A DNA stretch of 64,000 bases from Euonymus europaeus (GCA_963580455.1 OY756972.1:3425001-3489000), one strand, 5' to 3'. Counted from the first letter of the stretch, positions 26,245 to 39,251 are shown. Notes: generated from the letters alone by a model not told the origin. Made by a program: numbers and translations.

Positions 26245-28038
26245 TCATGACTCGATTGCTTTGTAAATCACAACAAAGCAAGGAAGGATAGCCCTTGGAT
26301 TATACACAAACAGCTCCTCCAGATTCGTGTAGATCCCAGCGAACCCGGCTACAGAATCAAACGAGCCAGTCTCCTCAAACGGCAGCGCATCATCGGCCAC
26401 CACGCGCTTCACCCGCCCGGCAATCACTCGACAAACTATCATGGCCCTCCTCGCGTCCGTACACTCCAACGAGGAGTCGTGGGCACACCCACTGCTAGCC
26501 GTGGTGCGAACCCCCTTGCATTCCTTGCCTTGGAAGCCGTGCCTGATGGTGGTGCACACGCTACAGCCGGGAATTGAGCCGCATAAACTGGTTGAGCCGC
26601 GATCACCGAGGGAGCACGAAAGGGTGGTGCAGTGGAATCTTAAGAGCTCGTTCCCGTCGGCAGCGCATCGAGGGTTCTTTCTCGTGCTGTTGAGTGCACG
26701 TGATTTCACTGCGTCACGGCAGTCCTCAAACCGTTGAATAGTGCGCTGGGGGTTGTGGACTTTTAGTATCCGTTCGATCTTGCAGATTGGACTATCCTTC
26801 TTCATCCAGCTTGATTTGAAGATTATCTCCACGATGTTTCGACCCGAATCTTCCGGACCCAGCTCCGACACTACAAAATTCAATGTATCTTCAATTCTAA
26901 AAATCGGAAATTAATATGGAAATTTATTCCTTACTTGTCGGTCGGGTCACACCCACTCAAGATCAAAAAATATATCAAGAAATGTCGGATTGTATATGTT
27001 TGTAGGTTAAAATCGCACCATAATTCAATTCAAATTAAGGTTTGAGCCAACAAATCCGATAATTTTTATATTTGAACTCAAATAAAATTTCTGTGAATCC
27101 AAATTTACACATATAACTTATATTTAAACTAGATTTAAGAGTCGGGATTTGCTGCACCGAAGTTCGATATGCCACGTACTGACGTAATGCTATCAACAAT
27201 AATTCATTTTCATTAATGTAGACAGCCGTGATCGCGTACTTCATGGTCCTTACAAACCTTGAATACGCCTGTCGTATTATTGGTTGAAGAAACCCAAACG
27301 AAAGGCAAAATTAAAGTCGATATGGATATGATAATTACCAGCATGACGAACGGCTTGATGAAGCTCCAAGCTCTCAATCATTGGGAACAGCTCACCACAC
27401 TGAGAACAAGCAGAGATAGTCCTCGGTGATTGGTACCTGAATTTACAGTTCTCTCCAGTCAAAATAATTATCTTTAACGATCAAGATGGTTAAAATTGGA
27501 ATTTCATAATTAGTACTTACCTGCTCGGATCAACGATGGTGTGACATTCGTAGCAACCGGATAGCTTTCTGAACTGCATTCCTCTCGAATGCGGTGTGTA
27601 AGTTCCGGCGCCGCCGTTGGATCTCGAAAGGGACCGAGTTGATGAAGACCCTGTAGTACTTGGTTTGCGACTCAGTAGACACTTCTCTTGACCCACTGTG
27701 CTACTCTCGGGGGAGTTATCAGCTCTGTGAACAACCCTCGTGTTGCCATGAACAACGTCTCTGAAACTGCAAATAGAGCTGCAAGAAGACCCGAGTTTGG
27801 AGTACCCATTTGGGCTCTTTGACGGGTCGTGCACTCTTGACCCTTCGATCTGCTTGCAGGTGAGCAAATTCTTGATTTGGTCCCACGAAGATGGCTGTTT
27901 CTGCTTCTTCCGTTTGTGTCTGGCAGGTGTTTGCTGTTTTTTGCTCTCTGGTTCTGGTAAGAAACTGAGTACAGCCATGAAAAGTAAAGCTAGAAGGTAA
28001 TAGATAAATATAGTAGCAGAGCGAGCTCTCTCTTTCAT
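26245..28038 (-). CDS. C2H2-like zinc finger protein with C-terminal domain
   Basis: Three exons (27521-28038, 27339-27436, 26245-26870) give 413 residues. The N-terminus has a hydrophobic stretch (residues about 9-26, IFIYYLLALLFMAVLSFL), then a basic KR-rich region and a Ser/Arg-rich linker. Exon 2 encodes one finger, C-x2-C-x12-H-x4-H (C183, C186, H199, H204; CSQCGELFPMIESLELHQAV). Exon 3 encodes a conserved domain with VSELGPEDSGRNIVEIIFKS, NELLRFHCTTLSCSLG, CSVCTTIRHGF and YNPRAILPCFVVIY. This architecture matches the plant 'C2H2-like zinc finger protein' family, whose C-terminal part has been compared to the PARP catalytic fold (FHCTT in place of the usual HG motif); activity is unproven. 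A single finger makes DNA binding uncertain. No breaks are seen. Confidence 0.9.
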
Positions 28039-31000
28039 GAGAGAGAGAGTCTGTGTGCGTTTTTCAAAGCTATGAGTGTTTTCTGCAATGGTGAGGGATC
28101 CGAGAAGGGTAATAAGGAGGCAAAGAGAGCGGGTGATGTGGGTGGTGGGTCAGTCTTTGTCTATTTCGCTCCACTTTTGGATTAATATGTGTTGTTCATT
28201 TACCCTTTTGTAACCTAGAGCTGTCCGGATAGATGTGTTCCTCTCAATTATACTCAACACCTTTAAATTGTACAATTAAAACTATATTGACTTGATAGTT
28301 CACCTTCTTGGTTGACCGGGTCATATTCATTGAAAGTCCATCATTAGATTAAGAAATTTACAGTGCATGTTGTGACCCACAACCCAGCACTGCAAGTGCT
28401 AGGAATCAATTTATGAAAAGGATATGCAAAACCAAGCCATGCCATATGTGCTCGGACGGCAAGTTATATGTGATTGACAGAATACACATAATCGAGATGG
28501 CACATTAGGAACCATGGTTATGAAAACACTTTGATCTTGCTTTACATTTTACAAAGGAGGGATTGAGAGGGGTGAGAGAAGTTTGCGAATTCTTCCAAAT
28601 CCATAAAAAAATAAAGAGTTCAAATTTAGAATATTTAGAAGGGTTTGGAGGAGTTTGCGAACTCCATCCATAATATTTGTCAAACAGGGATTCAAAGAGA
28701 TTTGTTACGAATCCCTACCCCTTTCAATCCCTTCCAACTAAAATGTCATGCAAAGCCTAAAGGGAACCAAAAATCATGAAGAAAACAAAATACTATTAAG
28801 AATTAAAGGAATTACAAAAATACATTTAATCATCTATTTATAGGGTAAAAAAAACTCAATCTCCTAATTTTTTTTTTAATCTCTAACAATTTGCTCACTC
28901 ATTTTAATCTTCTTAGGATGCTACCGGCTTCTAAAAGATGAGAAGGCAATGACTAGACTCATTCGGTCAAGAAATTGGAGCTAGTTTGCAAAATATTATA
29001 ACAATATATGATCTTCTAAAGTTGTGGGATATTTAGGCTAGAATGTATCATGTCTAATGGGTCCAGATTCCTAAAGAGAACAAAAGGAAAAAGGCAGACG
29101 AGCCAAAGAAGCCTGAATAAGACACGGAGAAAGAATTAGGGTTCTTTGTAGTGCCAGTCGGTGGACGTTTGACAAAGTGAATGTTGTGTGTGTCCTTATT
29201 ATCTCCTTCAATGCCTAAACCAAACTAGCCCATAATAGTACACACACACACACATATATATATATGCTAATTAATTACTCATTAATGAACCCGACCAAGC
29301 TCACCTCTCATCGAGTTGGTCTGAACGAGAGTAGCTGATTGACAGATCCATCCACTCAACTACTCACCATACATCTATAATATATACACTATACAGAAGC
29401 CCTCATGGGCTCATGGCTTGCATATACTGTAGTTAATTTGTTGTGTACTGCATGTGTTCTTTAGATGCCAAAAACAAGCAATGCAAGACACAAATCTCTG
29501 AGACTCACCATGTGATATATTTGATGAATTTTATGGGAATTGGGCACTGAATTCCAATTTAATTATACAATTTATTTATTAGTGCTCATGATCATTTGAT
29601 ATATATATATATATATAGCTTAATTATACACATAATTAAAGTTGGCTCAAATTTGTTTAAGTTCAGTAGTTCACTGTTTAGCGATCTTATGAGGATTCAT
29701 CTCGGGGACCTCATAACTCACTTTCCTTCATTCTTGTGCAGATAATTGAAACATAGTTGAGAAAACATTTTTTGAGAGCTAACTCAATCACCTGATATGT
29801 CAACAAGATCAAGCAAGTTTTGCACGTCAAGTTTGCATAATTTTCCCCTAAATTAACAACATGAGAGTAATTTTGAAATTTGAATGGATGGTTCATTACT
29901 TCATTATATAATTGTTATGGATCTGCAGGACTGGAGGGGAACGAGCATGGTTTGCACGGGTGTTTATTGATTGTGAGTAAATTGAAAGACAGCAAGATTA
30001 TTATTTATTAAATATACAAAATAAAGGCATCTTTTATGTGAGTGGTTAGAACCAAAAAATCAAAAGTGGATTTGGCCAACCATTCGTTCCAGAATAAATA
30101 AATAAAATGTAGGAAATCAGTGTCTCCATGTCGTCTGCAACTGAGGGTCGGCCGACTTACTCTGTATATCAGAGCTTTCATGGAATCATCGCTAAACATA
30201 CACTTACCAAAACCAATTTAGAAAATCATATAGTTTATTTGCAAGTACGATATCAAACCATTATTCTATCAATTAATCGAAACCTAACCATAAAAAGTTA
30301 TTGAGTCTTTTATTGAAAGGAAAATTGGGTCTTAACTTATAAACCAGACATCGTAATTAGATGATACTCAAATACAATGCAAGGAAATTCATTCCAAACT
30401 ACTTATAGATTTATATTTAATTGTTGGTTTAGTTTTGACCCTCAAAGTTTTATCCTTAAAAGGGTTTCGTACAATTGAGAGAAATTAAATCTTAGTTTAT
30501 AAAACACTTTACTTTCTCTTAACTTTTCGATGTGGGACATAAAATGCTTAACTATAAATTTATGTCAATTAAACTTGCTTATTTTGTCTATTACAACTGA
30601 ACCCATTTAACCCAACCCGACTCCAAAAGTAAAACGATGTCGGTTTACGCTTTTAGGAATTAGGGTTAAGAGACTTAAGACGCTCACACATGTGTACACG
30701 ACCCATGAGAAACTATGTACAATAGTACAACCTATAGGACAAATAGCTTCTTCGCTAATGTGTACCCTACCCCAAACAACATGAAACTGACCCAACCCAA
30801 TTCGCATGAAACCAATGTCAGTTAAGGATCATGTTCATGTAATCCAAACTTAAACGTTTCAGATGAGGTGTTGCACCCAATACGACCCATGTGCACCTCT
30901 ACACAAACCTACTATAGATGTCAATAAATTAGCAATTTTTCCAACTAAACCACATGTGAGCCCTAATTTGTTGTTAATTATTTTAGCTGGCCCATCACGT

Positions 31001-31060
31001 TTATGTACGAAAATGTAAAATCAAGTTGATATTTCACTTCACAACACAAAACAAAACCAC
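28039..31060. other. Spacer between the C2H2 gene and TRM6
   Basis: C2H2 promoter at the left end (GA-rich leader around 28039-28100). It contains a foldback MITE (28540-28757), (CA)n and (TA)n runs near 29240-29265 and 29602-29618, and no gene I can support. Confidence 0.5.
28540..28757. mobile_element. MITE or foldback element with long imperfect inverted ends
   Basis: Left GCTTTACATTTTACAAAGGA then GGGATTGAGAGGGG; reverse complement of the right end GGCTTTGCATGACATTTTAG, TTGGAAGGGATTGAAAGGGG. The inverted match extends about 35-40 bp with gaps. The interior (AGAGTTTGCGAACTCC-like) has secondary palindromes. It is noncoding; the target duplication is not clear. Confidence 0.55.
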
Positions 31061-31078
31061 CACCAATATTGGTTTTCT

Positions 31079-31451
31079 AATATGACTTGGCTGATTTGCT
31101 GGCCAAGGAGGGTACTTCTAGGGAATCTGACTATGTTCAATGGTTTTGAATGTCGCTGCCTAGCTCGCGTGGATCGACATCTGCTAATACTCGATTGGCT
31201 TGCCAAGGCTGGTGTTCAACGCACCCAGGAGATGGTTCTCTAGATGTAGTGTGCATGCAGTAATGGTGGGCTTTGGGAGTACGGGCACTCCTATAAATAT
31301 GGAATCTAATGTTTTTTTGCTATTTATCTTGTTTGTAATCTTGTTCTATTTTGTTTTGTCTTCTACTTGAAGGCTCTACTTTCTATATTGGTGTTCCTCC
31401 GTCATTGATGAATGTTTATCTATAATATCATGTGGCTAAGCTTTTTAAAAA
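31079..31451 (+). mobile_element. 5'-truncated LINE, 3' end only
   Basis: Flanked by a perfect 14-bp direct repeat AATATTGGTTTTCT (31065-31078 and 31452-31465), with a short A-run just before the right copy. The start reads DLADLLAKEGTSRESDYVQWF then stop, which fits the end of the RNase H domain of plant L1-type LINEs. The rest looks like a LINE 3' UTR. Classic dead-on-arrival retroposition. Confidence 0.78.
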
Positions 31452-31565
31452 AATATTGGTTTTCTGATTACGAAATTATGTATTTTTAAGTAAACCTACT
31501 GTCCATCCTAAGTTCCTAGCTATTCACGTTTTCACATGCCTAACACACGTGCGATGTTTCATGTT

Positions 31566-31761
31566 TGGGCCCCAAACGTTATCTTAAATGGGTACCAGCC
31601 CAAAACGTATGGGCCGATTAATCAAAACTGGACTAGAACATATTTTCTATTTATTTTGCGGAGCTGCCTTAGTGGGCTGGATTAATACTGTCTTGAGAGC
31701 CCAGTAGGAGCTCCGGAGGGACAATGCGGAGTCGTCGACGTCAACCTGTCTAAAACCCTAG
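31566..31761 (+). promoter_or_regulatory. TRM6 promoter: site II elements and telo-box
   Basis: Several TGGGCY-type motifs (TTGGGCCCC near 31566, ATGGGCCG near 31610, GTGGGCTGG near 31672, AGCCCAG near 31699) precede a telo-box AAACCCTAG (31753-31761), 141 bp before the ATG. The combination is known from plant genes for translation and ribosome biogenesis, which suits a tRNA-modification gene. Confidence 0.6.
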
Positions 31762-31901
31762 CTCTGGTTTTCAATGTATATGCATTGTAGGGAAATCTTA
31801 CAAGGTTCTACTGCTTCTTCGATAACGAACGAAGAAGTTTGTATTTTTTCTAATAAATTCTGTTTTTATAATTTGATATTTGAAATCTGAGAACTTGTAT
31901 T

Positions 31902-34900
31902 ATGGCTGAAAATAAAGTACAAAGTAATTCAGTTCAAGATCCTCGAATAACATGGGAAGGTTGTAGTGTGTTGCTTGACATCAACAATGGAGACCGTCTT
32001 GTTTTTTCTCGTCTTTCTGCCGGAGCGTAAGTTTGTTGCTGCGTATTCTCCTAGTTTTTCCTTCTTTATTAGTATTTGTTCATTCACGGAGGTTTTGACG
32101 ATCACTTAATGAGATGGGTTTTTGCAGGACCTTGAAGATTGGGCATAAGAACTGCTCTTTGCGGCCGTTAATTGGCTGTCCCTTTGGTTCTCTGTTTCAA
32201 TATGATAATGGAGAGGAAGGGCCCTGTTTATCTCGAGTCGTTCCCTCCGCCGAAGGTTTTCTTCTAAGTTTGTTTTGGATTTTTCTCTGCATTGGCCGTT
32301 GCTACCCTAATTAATGCCTTCATTGTCAACTTATTTGCTAGTGTTTTTGGTTTGCTTATAATCCTGGTGTCAACCTTTACTAATGGGTCTGCATTGTTGA
32401 ACCAAGCATGCTTGCTAATTCTTGTGCTTTTTTGGGCATGTTTGCGGAAACAAAGAGAGAAACTTTCGGAAGTCCTTGCTATAATTGGTGAATGGAGTAA
32501 TAATGTAATTTTGTGTTCTCAAGTAGAAGAATTTGCTGTAAGTTTTTCTTAAAAAAATAAAGGGGGGAGAAGGGAAATGTGTAATAGCTGTCAGCCTGTC
32601 AGACTTTAGTTAATGTGGTTAACTTGCCTATTGGGAAAGATGCTGAGGATGGGTTTTGTCAATGTGGCTGTTAGTGGATGAGATTTGATTTATTGACCTT
32701 TGATTTGTCGGAAACTAAGAATGATATGCTCTGTAGAATGCATTGTAATCGTCTAGTTTAACTTTAGGAACTAGGAAGCTGGTCTGTTGTACTATCCCAA
32801 ACTCTTCTTTCTGAACATGCAACTCAGAAGACTATTGGCTATAGCTTCCATTGTGCCAGCTTCATATTTCTTGCTTTATAGATTTTTTGAGGCTTATTTT
32901 CTACCAGATGATAACAATAAAAAAGAAAATGGAGACTGTCAAACACGAGACGAGTCCAGAGATAACCGGGAACTCGTTGATAATAACAAAGCACAAAGTC
33001 TTACTGGCGACGACATAGATGAACTGCGGCGGTGAGTGAACATTATTGCTTCAAATTCTTGGTCTTGCTGTCAAAATGAATTTTCCTTATTGTGAATCTT
33101 GATATTTTCTCTTCTGCATGAGCTTTCACAAGTGGAATGTTGTTGTATACTTGTATCCACTCTGCTTTTCTAGACATTATTACCGTAGAGATTTTCTTAT
33201 GCAGCACATCCATCCTGAGTAATTTTGTTGAAAGCTCATTATTTCTTGGTGCAGACAGGGTGCAAAAGGTGATGAAATAGTTGAAGCTCTCATTGCCAAC
33301 AGTGCAACATTTGAGAAGAAGACAGTGTTTTCACAGGTGTGTTTTTCATGATAGATGAAACTATTTAACACCAAAAATGATGAATTTCTTTCGTTATCCT
33401 AATGTTCAATTAATTGTCTGCAGGAAAAATATAGGCTCAAGAAGCAAAAGAAATATGCACCTACGGTACTTCTGCGGCGGCCTTTTGCTCGTAGGTAATC
33501 TTTACATCCTTTTGATGTAGGCTTCACAGCAAGGCTGCCACTATTCCCCCCGTGTTACGCGTAGTAATAAAACAAAGCTTGCCTATTCATGGAAATTCGC
33601 TAAGGGCTGATTGTAGACACTTTGACTCTGATCCTCTTGTGGATACATTATATATTGATTGCTTTTTGGTTTTTTCATCGTTTAAGGTTTAATTTTTCCC
33701 AACAATCTTGCAATCCCAGTATTAGATAGTCGATAGTATAGAAAGTTACGTTGCACATTGACACATCACACATGGATTCTGCTCAGGTTAAATAGCCTTA
33801 TTTTTCTGCTTCTCAAGACAATTTTTTCTCTAAGTAACTGGGAAGCGGTCAACCTTTTATGCCATGGTACTATAAAGTGGACTGACTTGTGCACTCAAAA
33901 CCTACACTAATCAAGTCATCCAAATTATTAAAAAAAAGTTATTGAGTTTATAGTGTAACGCCATCAAGTGTAAGATAGGCAGGCCGAAAATTTAGCTGCA
34001 TGAAAAGATGGATTTTTTAACCTAGTTGAATAAGAATTCTCCATAAAATTAGATCATGCACATGCAACAGCCAGATCATTAATTTAAAGGTGTCAAAACA
34101 GTAAATTAATGAAGGTGTGCCCTGCCCTTTGAATGATTAAACCATGTTAATTCTTTGCTTTCTTTGTTGTTTCTTTTACCTGGTTGCATGCTGATTTGAT
34201 AGTTCTTTCATCTTCCAGTATATGTGAGGCATACTTCAAGAAGTATCCAGACAGAATAGGGTAATCACCTTGCCTCTCATTAGTGTTTCTTATTACCTTC
34301 CTCATTTGTGTAATTTTGATTTGAGTTTCTTTCAATAGAAATGAAACTGATGCATTGCCAAAGGCACATTTTATGGAGTTGAAAGCACAACCTTCTGGAT
34401 TATAGTTTTTTTTTTAAATATTGACAATTGGGTTGATATTATTTATTTTTAATTATGTTGTCCCGAAACTTTATTGCGGTAATATATGTTTCTTTTTGGT
34501 AATGAAGATATACCGCATTTTGTCAAGTTATTTGGTTTTTCACATTTTAATGGATTAGTCGTAGAAAATTGAGATATTACTTCTCAACTGTAATACAGAT
34601 TCCTTCGAATGGATGCTTTATCTCTTTTGCTTTCCATGGCCAATGTTTCTGCAAATTCCGACGTCCTTGTTGTGGATATGGTTGGTGGCCTTCTTACTGG
34701 TTCCGTGGCAGAGCGTTTAGGAGGTCTGTCACACGTTTTATTCCTTTAGGTGCTTTTTGTTATATAGATTTTTCACATTTCTGGGGTTTTGTTAGTTTGA
34801 TGCATGTAGAATGTCTGGAGAAAAGAAGCATTGTAAAGTGTTGGACTCTGTTACATATTCATTGAAAGTCCTTTAAATTGTACAATTAAACCTATAATGA

Positions 34901-37069
34901 CTCGTAAGTTCTCGACAGTCTGCTAAGGGCAGTGGTTCTATGCCCATCCCTCCTGAACTTTCAAAAAAATGTTTATGTTTTGACTGTTTCATTTCTTCTG
35001 TTCTGTTTTCATTGTTACACCCATTTATAAGCATTTTTAACTATCACAAGCTAACTCATGAAGGGAAGGGAGAGCTTGAGGGCTACAGGTAAGGGCTTCG
35101 TCTCAAACTAGGGTGCCATTGGCTCAAATCATCAAAACAGCCTCTCTGCATTGTGGTTTTAAGGCTGTGTACAAGTGGGTTTAATTTTTTTTACCAAATA
35201 AACTCATCAGTAGGATTTGTTACTGTTTTTCTGATACAATTGCAAGTAGTTTATTTCTTCTGATGGTGATTTGATGCAGACAAGAAGTGGTGTGTTTATT
35301 TGGTTATAGAATGATATTACTTGTTCAACAGGTACAGGTTATGTGTGCAATACATATCTTGGGGATACGCCGAATAGTATGGAGATAGTGAGGATTTTCA
35401 ACTTCGGTGATGAAATCTGGAAGAGGTACATCTGCATATGATATGAGTTCATTACATTGTAGATGATAACATACATCATGTCTGTGGAAATCAAGCTAAA
35501 ATTTATACTACTCTCCATTATTGATCTTTTAAGAGAGTTTAGTAAAACTTTAATATATCCATCATTTAGCATCTCTATTATTTAAAGCGCCTTTGTTTGG
35601 TGCTTAAATGTAGGCCGATGTTTTCTTTTGCTTGGAAGAAGGTATTCATGGCTAGTTCTTGTGCGCTATGAAATCATTGTTTTTTTTCCTTTCTAGGTTT
35701 AGATGTTGTCTTTATGAGCCAGGCGGGAGTTGTCAACAACCTTTTGTATGAGTTTGGATTTTGTTTGTTTGTTGTGTGTGTGTGTTAGGGGTTGTTCTGC
35801 AGAATTCCCACTGAGTTTTACTCGATGCTAATTTCATGATTCTGAATGCCTTTGTCTGGATTTTGTGCATATCTTTTTGATGTTTATGTTGTTCATAATT
35901 TGTTTTTAACACTTCACAAATTTTGCCATTTCTGGGATCATAAAATATTAATTTGGTCCAGGATTGTGCGGTGTCCTCTCAGTGAACTCTCTTTAACACA
36001 GAATGGAACCTCTGAGCAAAATAGTGAACAAAGAGACCCTTGTAAAATGGAGTTAAATGTAAGTGGAATTTTCTAGCTGTCTGCAGTAGAGGAATTGTGC
36101 CAATAGGCTGAAGAAATTGTAAAATTTATTTGTGCAGGAAGAGATCTCTTCAGCAGTCGGTGCAGAAGAAATTTCTCCTCCATCTCAGCACAAGAATTCG
36201 GTACTTCTTCCTGAGAGTACTGTTTCTCCAGGGAACAAAATTGGCAAGGCCCCAAAAGCTGGCGAGCAGGCATCGCAAGAAGTCATTAAAACATGGAAAG
36301 AGAATGGATTCTCTAGGTACTGTAGCTGGATTAACTTGTTTGACAATCAGTTGAAGTAGATTCAGTTACTTTTAAAGTTTTCATGCAGCCTAATAATAGC
36401 AGCACCGGACCTAGATCCTTGGAATTTGGTTAAAGATATCCTTCCTCTTCTATCATATTCAGCTCCGTTTGCAATCTATCACCAGTATCTTCAGGTAATT
36501 CTGATAAAGTTTTGTTAGTTTCCATTACCAGATCGACTTATGTTTATTTGGTCTTTCTCATATGCACACACTGCGTTCATGACGTAGAAGAATTTGCTGA
36601 TTGAAAGGTGAGTCACTTAGTTCTAACTTTTACTGGTTAAATGCAGCCTCTTGCTACATGCATGCATAATTTACAGGTTGGGAAACTGGCGATTGGTTTG
36701 GAAATTTCAGAGCCTTGGCTACGAGAATATCAGGTTTGTTCTCATACCTATAACGGGAAAGGGTGTTTAGAGCATGTATTTAATAGTAGATTGATATACG
36801 TTTAGCATCCTTTAATTTATAGGCCGAAAATCAAGCCCTTTTTAGATAATCAAACCCTTTTTAGATTATAGCATCGACGAGTTTAGCTATCGTGTGCGGG
36901 TGTCCGTGGATATGATTACTGCTAGAATTTGAGAATGCATTTGATGCAATCATCTGGTATTTCTTCATCTCTTTTGATGCAGGTGCTTCCATCAAGAAGT
37001 CATCCATGTATGCAAATGAGTGCGTTCGGTGGTTATATCCTGAGTGGAATAAAAATCAGCAGTGGCTAA
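31902..37069 (+). CDS. TRM6: tRNA (adenine-58-N1)-methyltransferase non-catalytic subunit TRM6
   Basis: Thirteen exons: 31902-32026, 32128-32255, 32908-33031, 33255-33336, 33424-33494, 34219-34260, 34599-34723, 35332-35425, 35962-36058, 36138-36316, 36389-36494, 36647-36733 and 36983-37069. They join to 448 residues, the usual plant length. Visible blocks: ITWEGCSVLLDINNGDRLVF; LTGDDIDELRRQGAKGDEIV; EKYRLKKQKKYAPTVLLRRP; ARSICEAYFKKYPDRIGFLR; and a degenerate methyltransferase fold (VLVVDMVGGLLTGSVAERLG). The C-terminus ends MSAFGGYILSGIKISSG. TRM6 (Gcd10 family) pairs with catalytic TRM61 in the nucleus to make m1A58 in tRNAs, including initiator tRNA-Met. The poorly conserved linker in exons 9-10 is normal. 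No lesions seen. It converges on the ALS pseudogene, 248 bp between ends. Confidence 0.94.
35040..35180 (+). mobile_element. SINE-like fragment in TRM6 intron 7
   Basis: GGCTCAAATC (B-box-like) followed by AAACAGCCTCTCTGCATTG and AAGGCTGTGTACA. This text recalls the common eudicot SINE body 'AACAGCCTCTCTGCA...GGCTGCGTACA'. A shorter related piece (ATAGCCTCTCTGCAATGTAG) is in an E2F intron at about 58899. Borders not determined. Confidence 0.4.
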
Positions 37070-37317
37070 CTGCTGCTCCAAGTTTGTGAAAATCATCCTG
37101 TGCTTGGATACACTAGTATTTATTATTTTATTTAGATTTGTACTAAATCTTGCCCTCATACATCCCCTACAAGGACTGTAATCTGTATTCCAAGAATTTT
37201 ATTTGGATTCCAACCTTCATTGGCAGACGCATTAGGTCTGACTTTCAATGAGAGCTTTAAGGATGAGTTTCTAATTACTATTTTTTGAAATTAGGTCCTA
37301 ACAGTCTGACAGACACA

Positions 37318-39232
37318 TTACTGAAGTTCTAATAAGGAAAAAGAGCAAGCTAAACTGACAGCATAATTGGTTCCCGGGAAAATCTCTTCTTTGTTGTTCC
37401 ACCATTCTTTTACATTTCTTCCATAGCCTTCCATGATAATATCGTCGAACCCTCCACCACTGGGGATCATAGGCAAGACATGTTCTTGATGAGGAACAAT
37501 TACATCCAATAAGAATGGTCCCGGAGTCTCCAACATTGTTTGAATTGCTGCTCTGAGATCATCCTTCCTAGTCACACGAGCAGCAGGTATTCCACAAGCT
37601 TCCACGAACTTCAACATGTTCGGGAAAATCTCAGTCTCTTTCTCTGGGTTTCCAAGATAAGTGTGACCCCTGTTAGCGTTGTAGAAGCGATCCTCCCATT
37701 GCACAACCATGCCCAAATGCTGATTATTTGACAGCATTATTTTTACAGGAAGATTCTCCACACGGACGGTGGCCAACTCCTGAACATTCATGATAAAACT
37801 TCCATCACCATCAATGTCTACAACAACGGCGTCCGGATTTGCAACTGCAGCTCCAATAGCAGCAGGTAATCCAAAACCCATAGCCCCTAACCCTCCTGAT
37901 GTCAACAACTGGCGTGGGCGTTTATATTTGTAATACTGAGCAGCCCACATTTGAGGCTGCCCAACACCGGTACTTATAATAGCATTCCCACCAGTTAATT
38001 CATCAAGAACCTGGATTGCATACTGAGGAGGGATTTCATCCCCAAATGTCTTATAACTCAAGGGATATTTCACTTTTTGCTCATCCAACTCCTCCCTCCA
38101 AGCTGAGAAGTCAAGACCAAGCTTCTGTCCTATGCTCTCCAACACCCTATTCATTCTTTCAATGCCAACTTCACATCTCCACAAACTGATATGTGAGGCT
38201 GCTTATTCTTTCCGATCTCCGCTGAATCAATATATATGTGAACAATCTTTGCACGGCTTGCAAAGGCCTCAAGCTTCCCAGTTACACGATCATCAAACCT
38301 CACCCCAAAAGCAAGCAACAAATCACTCTTATCCACTGCATAATTAGCATACAAAGTCCCATGCATTCCAAGCATCTGAAGTGATAATTCATCCGTAGCC
38401 GGGTATGTGCCAAGACCCATCAGAGTATTTGCTACAGGGATCCCTGTCAGCTCCACAAATTGCCTCAACTCATCACCAGAATTCAAACACCCACCTCCCA
38501 CATATAGTACAGGTTTCTTAGATTCTGATATCAACCTAACAATCTGCTCTAAATGTGCCTCAAATGGGGATTTAGGTAACCTTGACACATACCCGTTCAA
38601 CTTAATTGGCTGATTCCAATTAGGACAAGCCAATTGTTGCTGGATATCTTTTGGCATATCAATAAAAACCGGGCCTGGGCGACCCGATGTAGCCACGAAA
38701 ATGCCTCTCTCACAACCCTAGGAATGTCCTCTACGTCTAGAACAAGGTAATTGTGTTTGGTGATTGAGCGAGTTATCTCAACTATTGGGGTCTCTTGGAA
38801 GGCATCGGTTCCAATCATCCGACGAGGGACCTGTCCGGTAATGGCAACAATGGGTATACTATCAAGTAAGGCATCGGCGAAACCACTCACGAGATTGGTT
38901 GCGCCGGGCCCGGAAGTGGCAATACAGACGCCGGGAAGACCTGAGGAGCGGGCATAGCCCTTGGCCGCAAATATGCCACCTTGTTAGTGACGGGGAAGCA
39001 CATTCCGGATGATGGTAGAGCGCGTAAGAGCTTGGTGGAGCTCCATAGACGCGCCGCCTGAATAAGCGAACACATTGGTGACCTCCTGACGCTCCAGCGC
39101 CTCGACGAGTATGTCGGCGCCCTTTCGTGGTTCATCAGGCGACAATCTGGGAGGATAATCAGTTGGGGCAGCGGTGGTGTCGAGGGCTGCAGCTTTGGGG
39201 ATGGAGGTGGCGGTGGAGGAGGCAGCCGCCAT
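37318..39232 (-). pseudogene. ALS: Acetolactate synthase (AHAS) catalytic subunit, pseudogene
   Basis: Uninterrupted homology (plant ALS genes are naturally intronless) from [18 protein letters not shown] to the C-terminus, but broken in three places. First, an in-frame TAA (38984-38986) sits exactly where PRH-E-QGG carries the catalytic Glu that activates ThDP. Second, one base is deleted near 38698 (after VVREAF). Third, one base is deleted near 38155 (after DVKLALK). Further decay: the transit peptide is short, YPGGAS is YSGGAS, AAEGYA is AAKGYA, and about 30 extra C-terminal residues follow the usual EGDGR end. Sites of herbicide resistance (Pro in GQVPRR, Trp in VVQWEDR) are unchanged. 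The intact enzyme makes acetolactate/acetohydroxybutyrate for branched-chain amino acids in plastids; a functional copy must lie elsewhere. A MULE sits 11 bp upstream of the ATG. Confidence 0.93.
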
Positions 39233-39251
39233 GTTTGAGAGCTTCGAACAC

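Noticed and set aside
26295..26737. Plus-strand frames in the C2H2 gene
   Set aside because: Antisense shadows of the conserved minus-strand exon 3.
37318..39232. ALS breaks explained only by sequencing error
   Set aside because: One-base deletions alone could be errors, but the in-frame TAA at the catalytic Glu, other conserved-site changes and the lost normal stop argue for true decay. Read evidence would settle it.
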